DNA of 64,000 bases from Streptomyces eurythermus. Its GTDB lineage: Bacteria > Actinomycetota > Actinomycetes > Streptomycetales > Streptomycetaceae. Under the pieces are notes generated by a model, which had not been told where the DNA came from, did not search any database, and saw only the letters and a program-made list of their open reading frames with translations. The stretch is taken from assembly GCF_014649115.1 (NCBI RefSeq), contig NZ_BMSK01000009.1, positions 124,001 to 188,000 on the forward strand. Reading direction: 5' to 3'. Of this stretch, positions 1 through 7,354 are shown in pieces; positions within the stretch are counted from its first letter, which is position 1, and each line of letters opens with the position of its first letter. A program made the position numbers and the translations under genes.

Positions 1-1
1 C

Positions 2-1012
2 ACCGGGGGCCTGGAACTCACCGCACCGCATGGGCTGGAGGCGATCTCCCGTGCCGGGACGGTCGTCGTGCCGGCCTGGCGGTCGATCACCTCGCCGCCG
101 CCGGAGGAGGCGCTCGACGCGCTGCGCCGGGCGCACGAGGAGGGCGCCCGCATCGTCGGGCTGTGCACCGGCGCCTTCGTGCTCGCGGCGGCCGGCCTGC
201 TGGACGGCCGCCCGGCGACTACCCACTGGATGTACGCGCCGACGCTGGCCAAGCGCTATCCGTCGGTGCACGTCGATCCGCGGGAGCTGTTCGTCGACGA
301 CGGCGATGTGCTGACGTCGGCGGGCACCGCGGCCGGGATCGACCTCTGCCTCCACATCGTGCGGACCGACCACGGCAACGAGGCGGCCGGCGCGCTCGCC
401 CGGCGCCTGGTCGTCCCGCCGCGCCGGTCGGGAGGCCAGGAGCGCTACCTCGACCGGTCTTTACCCGAGGAGATCGGCGCCGACCCGCTCGCCGAGGTCG
501 TCGCCTGGGCGCTGGAACACCTCCACGAGCAGTTCGACGTGGAGACGCTGGCGGCACGCGCCTACATGAGCCGCCGCACGTTCGACCGCCGGTTCCGCTC
601 GCTCACCGGGAGCGCGCCGCTGCAGTGGCTGATCACGCAGCGGGTGCTCCAGGCGCAGCGGCTGCTGGAGACGTCGGACTACTCGGTGGACGAGGTGGCG
701 GGCCGCTGCGGCTTCCGCTCCCCGGTGGCCCTGCGCGGCCACTTCCGCCGCCAGCTCGGCTCCTCCCCCGCCGCCTACCGGGCCGCCTACCGGGCCCGCA
801 GGCCGCAGGGCGACAGGCCGGGCGAGCCGGAGCCGGCGGTGCCGGTGACCGGCCAGCAGGGCGCCCCCGCGGGGCTGTCCGGCCCGGGACCGGTGAGCGG
901 CCCCGCCCCCGCGCTGCTCCACGAGCACCGCGAAGGCGGAGTACCGCTCCAGAGCCGCCGCGCCCCGGCCGGCGCGGTGGGTCTGCTGCCGGGCCCGCGC
1001 AGCGGTAACTGA
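2..1012 (+). CDS. adpA: AdpA, central developmental transcription activator (5' end outside window)
   Basis: C-terminal part of an AraC-family activator of the GlxA/AdpA type; the open frame runs in from the left edge, so the start codon is not present. Visible are most of the DJ-1/PfpI-like dimerisation domain, with the cysteine elbow IVGLCTGAF, then a linker, then an AraC DNA-binding domain with two helix-turn-helix units (around DVETLAARAYMSRRTFDRRF and SVDEVAGRCGFRSP), and a low-complexity tail. The linker carries a TTA leucine codon at 461-463 (DRS-L-PEE), the only in-frame TTA I found in this window, placed between the two domains as in known Streptomyces adpA genes; this makes translation dependent on the bldA tRNA. 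The downstream neighbour orn is the classic adpA partner. AdpA controls aerial growth and antibiotic genes. Identity is supported by domain order, TTA position and synteny. Confidence 0.95.
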   Translation, partial: TGGLELTAPHGLEAISRAGTVVVPAWRSITSPPPEEALDALRRAHEEGARIVGLCTGAFVLAAAGLLDGRPATTHWMYAPTLAKRYPSVHVDPRELFVDDGDVLTSAGTAAGIDLCLHIVRTDHGNEAAGALARRLVVPPRRSGGQERYLDRSLPEEIGADPLAEVVAWALEHLHEQFDVETLAARAYMSRRTFDRRFRSLTGSAPLQWLITQRVLQAQRLLETSDYSVDEVAGRCGFRSPVALRGHFRRQLGSSPAAYRAAYRARRPQGDRPGEPEPAVPVTGQQGAPAGLSGPGPVSGPAPALLHEHREGGVPLQSRRAPAGAVGLLPGPRSGN

Positions 1013-1023
1013 GCACGACGGAG

Positions 1024-1050
1024 GGGGGCGGGCAGGTCCCGCCCCCTTCT
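1024..1050 (+). terminator. Rho-independent terminator after adpA
   Basis: Perfect 9-bp GC stem GGGGGCGGG / CCCGCCCCC with a 5-nt loop, followed by a pyrimidine run (TTCTCTC). It starts 12 nt after the adpA stop and separates adpA from orn. Confidence 0.75.
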
Positions 1051-1103
1051 CTCGCGCGGCACAGGGGCACGTAAAAAGCTCAGGTGCGCTTTAGGGTGGT
1101 CGC

Positions 1104-1706
1104 ATGAACGATCGCATGGTGTGGATCGACTGCGAGATGACCGGCCTCTCGCTGTCCGACGACGCTCTCATCGAGGTGGCCGCCCTCGTCACCGACTCCG
1201 AGCTGAACGTACTCGGCGAGGGAGTGGACATCGTCATCCGTCCGCCGGCCCAAGCGCTGGAGACGATGCCGGAGGTGGTGCGTCAGATGCACACCGCGTC
1301 CGGGCTGCTCGAGGAGCTGGAGCGGGGCACGACCCTTCAGGACGCCGAGGAGCAGGTGCTGGCGTATGTGCGCGAGCACGTGAAGGAGCCCGGCAAGGCC
1401 CCGCTGTGCGGGAACTCCGTGGGCACCGACCGCGGCTTCCTGCTGCGGGACATGCCGACCCTGGAGGACTACCTCCACTACCGGATCGTCGACGTCTCCT
1501 CCATCAAGGAGCTGGCCCGCCGCTGGTACCCGCGGGCGTACTTCAACAGCCCGGAGAAGAACGGCAACCACCGGGCCCTCGCCGACATCCGCGAGTCGAT
1601 CGCCGAGCTGCGCTACTACCGCGAGGCCATCTTCGTGCCCCAGCCCGGCCCGGACTCCGACACCGCCCGGCAGATCGCCGCCCGGCACGTCGTACCCGCG
1701 CCGTAG
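1104..1706 (+). CDS. orn: Oligoribonuclease (DEDDh 3'-5' exoribonuclease)
   Basis: 200-aa cytoplasmic exonuclease that degrades 2-5 nt RNAs, including pGpG from c-di-GMP breakdown, to mononucleotides. Length and motifs fit the Orn family: Exo I WIDCEMTGL (Asp9, Glu11), an internal CGNSVGTDRGFL block with the next acidic residue, and the Exo III block NGNHRALADI with the catalytic histidine and aspartate. The ATG is preceded by AGGGTGG. It follows adpA after a terminator, so it probably has its own promoter. The link with c-di-GMP is notable because a GGDEF-EAL gene (cdgA) lies 29 kb downstream. In Streptomyces loss of this enzyme impairs aerial growth (established for the genus). Confidence 0.97.
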   Translation: MNDRMVWIDCEMTGLSLSDDALIEVAALVTDSELNVLGEGVDIVIRPPAQALETMPEVVRQMHTASGLLEELERGTTLQDAEEQVLAYVREHVKEPGKAPLCGNSVGTDRGFLLRDMPTLEDYLHYRIVDVSSIKELARRWYPRAYFNSPEKNGNHRALADIRESIAELRYYREAIFVPQPGPDSDTARQIAARHVVPAP

Positions 1707-1761
1707 CCGCCCCGCGGCCGCCCGCGCGAAAACGTGTGCGCGAGCACCCCTGAAGACCCTG

Positions 1762-1767
1762 TAGACT
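1762..1767 (+). promoter_or_regulatory. -10 box of the tRNA-His promoter
   Basis: TAGACT 46 nt upstream of the tRNA, followed by a TTCTTCT pyrimidine stretch. A similar TAG-N-N-T plus pyrimidine pattern precedes two of the tRNA-Lys genes in this window (41343, 44673). I did not find a convincing -35 box. Confidence 0.45.
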
Positions 1768-1812
1768 TCTTCTCGGCCGGTCGGGGAAACGACAAGTTCC
1801 ACCGCCGGTCGT

Positions 1813-1886
1813 GGTGGGTGTAGCTCAGCTGGTAGAGCACCTGGTTGTGGTCCAGGATGTCGCGGGTTCGAGTCCCGTCACTCACC
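1813..1886 (+). tRNA. tRNA-His (GTG anticodon)
   Basis: Full cloverleaf: acceptor GTGGGTG pairs with CACTCAC, D arm GCTC...GAGC, anticodon loop TTGTGGT flanked by CCTGG/CCAGG giving anticodon GTG, and a T arm containing GGTTCGAGTCC. An extra 5' G at 1813 faces C73, the hallmark of tRNA-His. CCA is not encoded. Confidence 0.97.
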
Positions 1887-1893
1887 CTGAGTG

Positions 1894-1942
1894 ATCAGCC
1901 GGTGACTCCGTCGGAAGACGGGTCACCGGCTGATTCGTTTTT
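1894..1942 (+). terminator. Terminator after tRNA-His
   Basis: Perfect 13-bp inverted repeat ATCAGCCGGTGAC / GTCACCGGCTGAT with a 15-nt loop followed by TCGTTTTTC. It ends the tRNA transcript and could also serve the minus-strand lacI gene, whose stop lies at 2009. Confidence 0.85.
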
Positions 1943-2008
1943 CCGTCACGTCCTTCCCTCGCGCTCCCCCACCGGCCGGGACCCGTGCGGCCCGGCCGGT
2001 GGGCCGTG

Positions 2009-3064
2009 TCACGACGACGCCCGCACCACCAGCTGAACCGGCAGCACCGCCCGGCGGGGGGCCGCCTCCCGGGCCGGTCCCGGGCCCCGGCCGGCGATCT
2101 CCGCGAGAAGCAGGTCGATCATCGCGCGGCCCATCTCCTCGATGGGCTGCCGGACGCTGGTGAGCGGCGGGTCCATGTGGCGGGCGATGGCCGAGTCGTC
2201 GTAGCCGACCAGCGCCACGTCCTCCGGGATCCGCCGGCCCGCCTCGCGCAGCACCTGGCGGGCGCCCGCCGCCATCACGTCCGAGCCCGCGAAGACCGCG
2301 TCCAGGTCCGGCCGGCGGGACAGCAGGGTGGACATCGCGCGCCGGCCGCCCTCCTCGGTGAAGTCACCCGGTTCGATGAGGAGTTCGTCCGCCGGGCGGC
2401 CCGCGTCGGCGAGGGCGTCGCGGTAGCCGTCGGCGCGGCGCTGGGCGCCGTAGACGTCCAGCGCGCCGGTGATGTGCGCGATCCGGCGGCGGCCCCGGGA
2501 CAGCAGGTGTTCCACGGCCGCGCGGGCGCCGGCGTAGTTGTCGGAGTCCACCGAGGTGAGCGACTCGGCCGCCGAGCGCGGGCCGCTGATCACGGCCGGG
2601 ATCTCCAGCTCGGCCAGCAGATCGGGCAGCGGGTCGTCGGCGTGCACCGAGACCAGCAGGACGCCGTCCACCCGGTGGGCGGCCAGGTACTGGGCCAGCC
2701 GTTGCCGCTCCCGGTCGCTGCCCGCGAAGGTCAGCAGCAGCTGCATCTCGGTGTCGGACAGTCCCGCGCCGACCCCGCGCAGCATGTCGGAGAAGTAGGG
2801 CTCGGCGAAGAACCGGGTCTCCGGCTCGGGGACGACCAGCGCGATGGCGTCGGTGCGGTTGGCCGCGAGGGCGCGGGCGGCGGTGTTGGGGACGTAGCCC
2901 AGCTCGGCGACGGCCGCCTCGACGGCGGCGCGGGTGGCGTCGCTGACCCGGGGCGAGCCGTTGATCACCCGGGAGACCGTGCCCCGCCCGACCCCGGCCC
3001 GGGCGGCGACCTCCTCCAGGGTCGGCCGCCGGCCGCCCCGGCCCCTCACACCGTTGCCTGCCAT
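2009..3064 (-). CDS. LacI-family repressor, CebR paralogue
   Basis: 351-aa LacI/GalR regulator: N-terminal HTH and hinge (about residues 14-70, TLEEVAARAGVGRGTVSRVI) followed by a periplasmic-binding-protein-like sugar-sensing core to the C-terminus. It closely resembles the second LacI protein at 9162-10211; the HTH recognition segment VGRGTVSRVINGSP is identical in both, so both should recognise the same palindrome (TGGGAGCGCTCCCA type). It is encoded 87 nt downstream of a GH1 beta-glucosidase and co-directional with it. The start is chosen at the ATG preceded by GGAAGG. The likely effector is a cello-oligosaccharide or related beta-glucoside. Which of the two paralogues is the true CebR orthologue cannot be decided here; the other one sits divergent from cebE, the usual cebR place. 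Confidence 0.9.
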   Translation of the reverse strand: MAGNGVRGRGGRRPTLEEVAARAGVGRGTVSRVINGSPRVSDATRAAVEAAVAELGYVPNTAARALAANRTDAIALVVPEPETRFFAEPYFSDMLRGVGAGLSDTEMQLLLTFAGSDRERQRLAQYLAAHRVDGVLLVSVHADDPLPDLLAELEIPAVISGPRSAAESLTSVDSDNYAGARAAVEHLLSRGRRRIAHITGALDVYGAQRRADGYRDALADAGRPADELLIEPGDFTEEGGRRAMSTLLSRRPDLDAVFAGSDVMAAGARQVLREAGRRIPEDVALVGYDDSAIARHMDPPLTSVRQPIEEMGRAMIDLLLAEIAGRGPGPAREAAPRRAVLPVQLVVRASS

Positions 3065-3151
3065 GGTCGCCGCCTTCCGTTCACCGCCGTCAGGCCAGGA
3101 ATGTAACAGCGTGACGGCGGCGCCTTCGATTCCGCGGGCGGCGACGGGCGA

Positions 3152-4594
3152 TCAGGCGGGCAGGGCGTTGTTCCGGATCACCTCGGCGTACCAGCGGGCG
3201 CTGGCCTTGGGGATGCGGCGCTGGGTGGGGTAGTCGACGTAGACGGCGCCGAAGCGCTTCGAATAGCCGTAGGACCACTCGAAGTTGTCCAGCAGGGACC
3301 ACAGGAAGTAGCCCCGCACATCGGCTCCGTCGGCGATGGCCCGGCGGACGGCGTCCAGGTGGGAGTGGAGGTAGGCGATCCGCTGCGGGTCCTCGACGCG
3401 TCCCTCCGGGGAGACGTAGTCGTCGAAGGCGGCGCCGTTCTCGGTGACCATCAGCGGCAGTCCGGGGTGCCGGGCCGACATCTCGGTCAGCAGCGTGTGC
3501 AGTCCGCTCGGGTCGATGGACCAGTTCATGGCGGTCAGGTCGTCGTTGGCGAGGTGGAAGGCGACCTGCTCGGAGCCGGTCCACGGGGAGTGGTCGCTCG
3601 CGCCGTGGCCGTCGTTGCGGGTGCTGGCGGCGCCGTCGGCGGGCAGCGACACCACGGTCGGCGCGTAGTAGTTGACGCCGAGGACGTCGAGCGGGCGGGA
3701 GATCTCCGCGAGGTCCCCGGCGCGCACCAGCTCGTCCCAGTCGACCACGTGCGCGGTGTCGCGCAGCAGGTCCTCGGGGTAGGCGCCGTCGAGCAGGGGG
3801 CCGGTGAAGATCCGGTTGCCGACGGCGTCGATGCGGCGGGCGGCCTCGGCGTCCTCGGGGCTGTCGGTGAGCGGGCGCACCTGGTGCAGGTTCAGGGTGA
3901 TGGAGACCTGCGCGGAGGAGGGCAGGGCCGCGCGCAGGGCGCCGACGGCCTCGCCGTGGCCCAGGTTCAGGTGGTGGGCGGCGCGCAGGGTGGCGGCCGG
4001 GTCGGTCCGGCCGGGGGCGTGCACGCCGGAGCCGTAGCCGAGGAACGCCGAGCACCAGGGCTCGTTGAGGGTCGTCCACATCCCGACCCGGTCGCCCAGG
4101 GCGCGGGCGGCGAGGGTGGCGTAGTCGGCGAACCGGTGGGCGGTGTCGCGGTGCGGCCAGCCGCCCGCGTCCTCCAGCTCCTGCGGCAGGTCCCAGTGGT
4201 AGAGGGTGGCGACCGGGGTGATGCCCGCCTCCAGGAGGGCGTCGGTCAGGCGGCGGTAGAAGTCCAGGCCGCGCTCGACGGCGGGGCCCCGGCCGGTGGG
4301 CTGGACCCGGGGCCAGGAGATGGAGAACCGGTAGGCCTTGAGGCCGAGTTCCTTCATCAGGGCCACGTCGTCGCGGAACCGGTGGTAGTGGTCGGCGGCG
4401 ATGTCACCGGTGTCGCCGTTGCGGACCTTGCCGGGGGTGTGGCTGAAGGTGTCCCAGATGGAGGGGGTGCGGCCGTCCTCGGTGGCGGCGCCCTCCACCT
4501 GGTAGGCGGCGGTGGCGGCACCCCAGACGAAGCCGGTCGGGAAGGAGGTGTCCGAGGCCGGCAGAGCGGTGGTCTCGGGGCGTACGGCGGTCAT
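3152..4594 (-). CDS. GH1 beta-glucosidase (first copy)
   Basis: 480-aa cytoplasmic family 1 glycoside hydrolase, near the usual family length, predicted to split cellobiose and cello-oligosaccharides to glucose. N-terminal signature FVWGAATAAYQVEG; acid/base Glu178 in TLNEP; nucleophile Glu385 in VTENG; C-terminal WSLLDNFEWSYGY substrate loop. No signal peptide. The frame is open far upstream, but the ATG at 4594 gives the canonical N-terminus and has GGGAG just upstream. An operator-like palindrome (4597-4610) overlaps that ribosome site. It lies downstream of cebEFG in the same direction, in the place of bglC in ceb loci, but 419 nt of non-coding DNA separate it from cebG. A second GH1 gene lies at 10363. 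Confidence 0.95.
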   Translation of the reverse strand: MTAVRPETTALPASDTSFPTGFVWGAATAAYQVEGAATEDGRTPSIWDTFSHTPGKVRNGDTGDIAADHYHRFRDDVALMKELGLKAYRFSISWPRVQPTGRGPAVERGLDFYRRLTDALLEAGITPVATLYHWDLPQELEDAGGWPHRDTAHRFADYATLAARALGDRVGMWTTLNEPWCSAFLGYGSGVHAPGRTDPAATLRAAHHLNLGHGEAVGALRAALPSSAQVSITLNLHQVRPLTDSPEDAEAARRIDAVGNRIFTGPLLDGAYPEDLLRDTAHVVDWDELVRAGDLAEISRPLDVLGVNYYAPTVVSLPADGAASTRNDGHGASDHSPWTGSEQVAFHLANDDLTAMNWSIDPSGLHTLLTEMSARHPGLPLMVTENGAAFDDYVSPEGRVEDPQRIAYLHSHLDAVRRAIADGADVRGYFLWSLLDNFEWSYGYSKRFGAVYVDYPTQRRIPKASARWYAEVIRNNALPA

Positions 4595-4596
4595 GG

Positions 4597-4610
4597 TGAG
4601 AGCGCTCCCA
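4597..4610 (-). promoter_or_regulatory. CebR-type operator overlapping the GH1 ribosome site
   Basis: Read on the minus strand: TGGGAGCGCTCTCA, 13 of 14 matches to the palindrome TGGGAGCGCTCCCA. It ends 2 nt before the ATG, so it contains the GGGAG ribosome-binding sequence; a bound repressor would sit on the end of the leader. Confidence 0.8.
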
Positions 4611-5013
4611 AAGGCGAAGAGAAACGGATGACGGACGGCGGCCCGGCCGTGCGGGAGCCGGTCGCGGGCGGGGCGGGGCCCGGCCTCGGGTCTGCCCCGC
4701 CACGGTGCGGTACGGGCGTCGCGGCCCGCGGTGCGGACGGGGACGAGGCCGTGCCCGTCCGGGTGCGGCGGTCCGGTACGCGGTGCGGGGGCCGGCGGCG
4801 CGGCCGTGGCCGGGCGGTGGTCGTCGCGTTCGGTACGGCCCCGGCGGGGCCGGGTGGTGTCCGGTCCGGTACGGCCCGCTGCGGGGCGGATGAGGAGGTG
4901 GGCGGTACCGGACCGGGCACGAGGGGTGGGCCGGCGCGTCGGGCGCGCCGACGGTGGGACACGGGCCGGCCCGTGGTGGGCCGGTCCGGCGGGGCGGATC
5001 CCGCGGCCGGGGG
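4611..5013. other. Non-coding stretch between cebG and the GH1 gene
   Basis: About 400 nt with no convincing gene on either strand; open frames here have shadow-like composition. It holds repeated GGTCCGGTACGG-like and GGCCGGTCCGG motifs and several GC-rich partial inverted repeats. It could hold the GH1 promoter and end of the cebG message. Confidence 0.5.
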
Positions 5014-5937
5014 TCAGCCCTTGACCGCGCCCGCCATGATGCCCCCGACGATCTGCTTGCCGAAGATCACGAAGACGAGCAGCAGCGGCAGGGTGCTGAT
5101 CAGCGCGCCGGCCATGACGATGCTCTGGTCGGGCGTGTAGGAGGCGCTGAGCTGGCCGAGCGCCACCTGGATGGTGGGGTCCTGCTGGTTCAGCGCGAGG
5201 AAGGGCCAGAAGAAGTCGTTCCAGGCCTGGACGAAGGTGAGCATGCCCAGCACCATCATCGCGGGCCGGGCCACGGGCAGCACCACGCTCCATACGATGC
5301 GGATGTTGCTCGCCCCGTCCACCTTGGCCGCCTCGATCAGCTCGTACGGCAGCGCCTCGATCAGGTACTGGCGCATGAAGAAGACGCCGAACGCGCCGAC
5401 CAGGGTCGGGAAGATCACCGACTCCAGCTTTCCGCCCCACCCGATGTCCGCCATCATCATGAACAGCGGGACGACGCTGAGCTGGGGCGGGATGGTCAGG
5501 GTGGCGATGACCGCGGTCATCAGCACGTTCCGGCCGCGGAAGCGCATCTTGGCGAAGGCGTAACCGGCGAGGGTGCAGAAGAACAGGGTGGCGACGGTGA
5601 TGCTGCCGGCCACGAGCACGCTGTTGACGATGGCCTTGCCCAGGTGCGCCTGTTCCCAGGCCGCCTGGAGGTTGCTCGCCAGTCTGCCGCCCGGCAGCAG
5701 CGGCGGCGGGCTGTCCAGGACCCGCTGCTGGTCGTGCGAGGCGGCCACCAGCGTCCAGTACAGCGGGAAGATCGAGCCGAGCCCGACGACGATCAGGGCG
5801 GCGTAGGTGAACGGGCCGCCCCGCAACTGCTGGCCGGCGCCCAGGCGGAGCCGGCTGCGGCCCCTGCCGGGGGTGGGGGGAGACGCTGTCTGGAGGAGGT
5901 CCAGCGCCTCGGTCTTGGTGGGACTGGTCGTGGTCAT
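5014..5937 (-). CDS. cebG: Cellobiose/cellotriose ABC transporter, inner-membrane permease CebG
   Basis: 307-aa MalG-type sugar permease. After an approximately 45-residue cytoplasmic N-terminus come six membrane segments beginning at FTYAALIVVGLGSIFPLYW; the cytoplasmic EAA loop (EAAKVDGASNIRIVWSVVLP) contacts the ATPase. It follows cebF by 14 nt. The importer has no ATPase gene here, as usual for Streptomyces ceb systems, which share the general ATPase MsiK (established knowledge). Start is the ATG at 5937, the first giving a full permease without the upstream reading through cebF. Confidence 0.92.
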   Translation of the reverse strand: MTTTSPTKTEALDLLQTASPPTPGRGRSRLRLGAGQQLRGGPFTYAALIVVGLGSIFPLYWTLVAASHDQQRVLDSPPPLLPGGRLASNLQAAWEQAHLGKAIVNSVLVAGSITVATLFFCTLAGYAFAKMRFRGRNVLMTAVIATLTIPPQLSVVPLFMMMADIGWGGKLESVIFPTLVGAFGVFFMRQYLIEALPYELIEAAKVDGASNIRIVWSVVLPVARPAMMVLGMLTFVQAWNDFFWPFLALNQQDPTIQVALGQLSASYTPDQSIVMAGALISTLPLLLVFVIFGKQIVGGIMAGAVKG

Positions 5938-5951
5938 CGATGTCGCTCCCG

Positions 5952-6944
5952 TCAGGCCGCGTTCTTGCGCACGAACCGGCCGACGATCCAGTTGATCAGG
6001 GCGATCAGCAGCAGCAGGACGAGCATGGCCCAGGCCACGGCCGCCGCCGGTCCCAGATGCCCCAGCTTCCAGCCGTAGTTGAACAGGTAGATGCTGAGCG
6101 TCTCGTACTGGTGCTCGCTGCCGCCGATCGAGCCGAGGGTGCCGCCCTGGAGCAGCAGCGGCTCGCCGAACAGCTGCATCGAGCCGATGGTCGAGATGAC
6201 GATGGTGAACAGGATCGTCGGCCGCAGCGAGGGAATGGTCACCTTGCGGAACTGCTGCCAGCGCGACGCCCCGTCGATGGAGGCGGCCTCGTACAGATCG
6301 GTGGGGACCGCCTGCATCGCGGCCAGGTAGATCAGGGCGTTGTAGCCGGTCCACCGCCAGATCACGATGACCGAGATGGCGATCTTGGAGGTCCAGGTGC
6401 CCTCGCCCCAGTCGATGTCGCCCACGCCGAAGAAGTGCAGCACCCAGTTGAGGATGCCGCCGTCGGCGCGGAAGACCAGCGCGAAGACCAGGGCCGCCGT
6501 GGCGACCGAGGTGGCGTACGGGGTGAGGATGACGGTCCGCCAGAAGGTGCTGGCGCGCAGCTTGTAGTTGAGCAGATGGGCGAGGCCCAGGGCCACCAGC
6601 AGCTGCGGCACGGTGGAGATGACACCGATGACGAAGGTGTTGAAGACGGCCGTCCAGAACTCGGCGTCCTGGAGGATCCTGGAGAAGTTGTCGAAGCCCA
6701 CCCACTCGGACTGGTCGAGGCCCGTCATCTCCACCCGGTGCAGGGCGATCCAGCCGGTGTAGAGGAGCGGATAGAGCCCGAAGGCGCCGAAGATCAGGAA
6801 GAAGGGGGCGATGTAGGCGTACGGCGACGCCTTGTCGTCGAAGCGCCACAGCCGGCTGCGCCATGTGCCGCGTCCGTTCGACGCGGCACCGGAGCCGCCG
6901 GACGGCGGGGTGTAGGCACCCCGGGCGGGGGTTGTCGTTGCCAC
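5952..6944 (-). CDS. cebF: Cellobiose/cellotriose ABC transporter, inner-membrane permease CebF
   Basis: 330-aa MalF-type permease with six predicted membrane segments (first at YIAPFFLIFGAFGLYPLLYT) and the EAA loop EAASIDGASRWQQFRKVTIP. The frame is open upstream for another 74 codons, but the GTG at 6944 is chosen because AAGGA sits 8 nt before it and the added upstream residues look like shadow translation. It pairs with CebG to form the membrane channel for the CebE lipoprotein. It is 410 nt downstream of cebE with a strong hairpin in the gap, then 14 nt before cebG. Confidence 0.92.
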   Translation of the reverse strand: MATTTPARGAYTPPSGGSGAASNGRGTWRSRLWRFDDKASPYAYIAPFFLIFGAFGLYPLLYTGWIALHRVEMTGLDQSEWVGFDNFSRILQDAEFWTAVFNTFVIGVISTVPQLLVALGLAHLLNYKLRASTFWRTVILTPYATSVATAALVFALVFRADGGILNWVLHFFGVGDIDWGEGTWTSKIAISVIVIWRWTGYNALIYLAAMQAVPTDLYEAASIDGASRWQQFRKVTIPSLRPTILFTIVISTIGSMQLFGEPLLLQGGTLGSIGGSEHQYETLSIYLFNYGWKLGHLGPAAAVAWAMLVLLLLIALINWIVGRFVRKNAA

Positions 6945-7354
6945 GGAGGGAGTCCTTCCCTGAAGGTTTCGGCCGGTGGGGCGTACGGCGCGGTCCGGAC
7001 CGGGACCGGTCCGCCGCTCCCCGCGCGGATCGGTACGGTGGCGGACGACCCGTGCCGCGGCCTGACGTGCGTAGGGGGCGGAACCCGGCCGTCGGCCGCC
7101 GGTCCCCGCCGGTGACGCCGTGGCGGCGGCACCCTGGGCCGGGCGCCGCTCCACGTCGTCGGGCACTCACCCGCCCGGGCCCGGGTCCTGTCGCCGCGCC
7201 TCCCGCCGCCGGCCCGGAGGCCGGGCCCGGCGGGAGTTCGACGACCGGTCCGGGGTCCCCGTGCCGCGCGCCGGTCTGCGCTGCCGGCGGCGGGGGCGGG
7301 GTGCCCGTACGGGCGGGGTGCGGGCGGCTCGGGGGCCGCCCGCACCCGGGCCGG
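6945..7354. other. Long cebE-cebF intercistronic region
   Basis: 410 nt with no supportable gene. It holds the stem-loop at 7316-7347 directly after cebE and the ribosome site of cebF (AAGGA). The rest is GC-rich sequence without a clear motif. Confidence 0.5.
7316..7347 (-). terminator. Strong stem-loop just after cebE (attenuator or mRNA stabiliser)
   Basis: Perfect 13-bp stem GGGTGCGGGCGGC / GCCGCCCGCACCC with a 6-nt loop, starting 7 nt after the cebE stop. There is no U tract, so partial termination or 3' protection of the cebE message is more likely than full termination, giving more binding protein than permease. Confidence 0.7.

Noticed and set aside
4611..5013. Hidden small gene between cebG and the GH1 gene
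   Set aside because: Open frames here are continuations or shadows rich in Arg/Pro/Gly with no ribosome site or recognisable domain.
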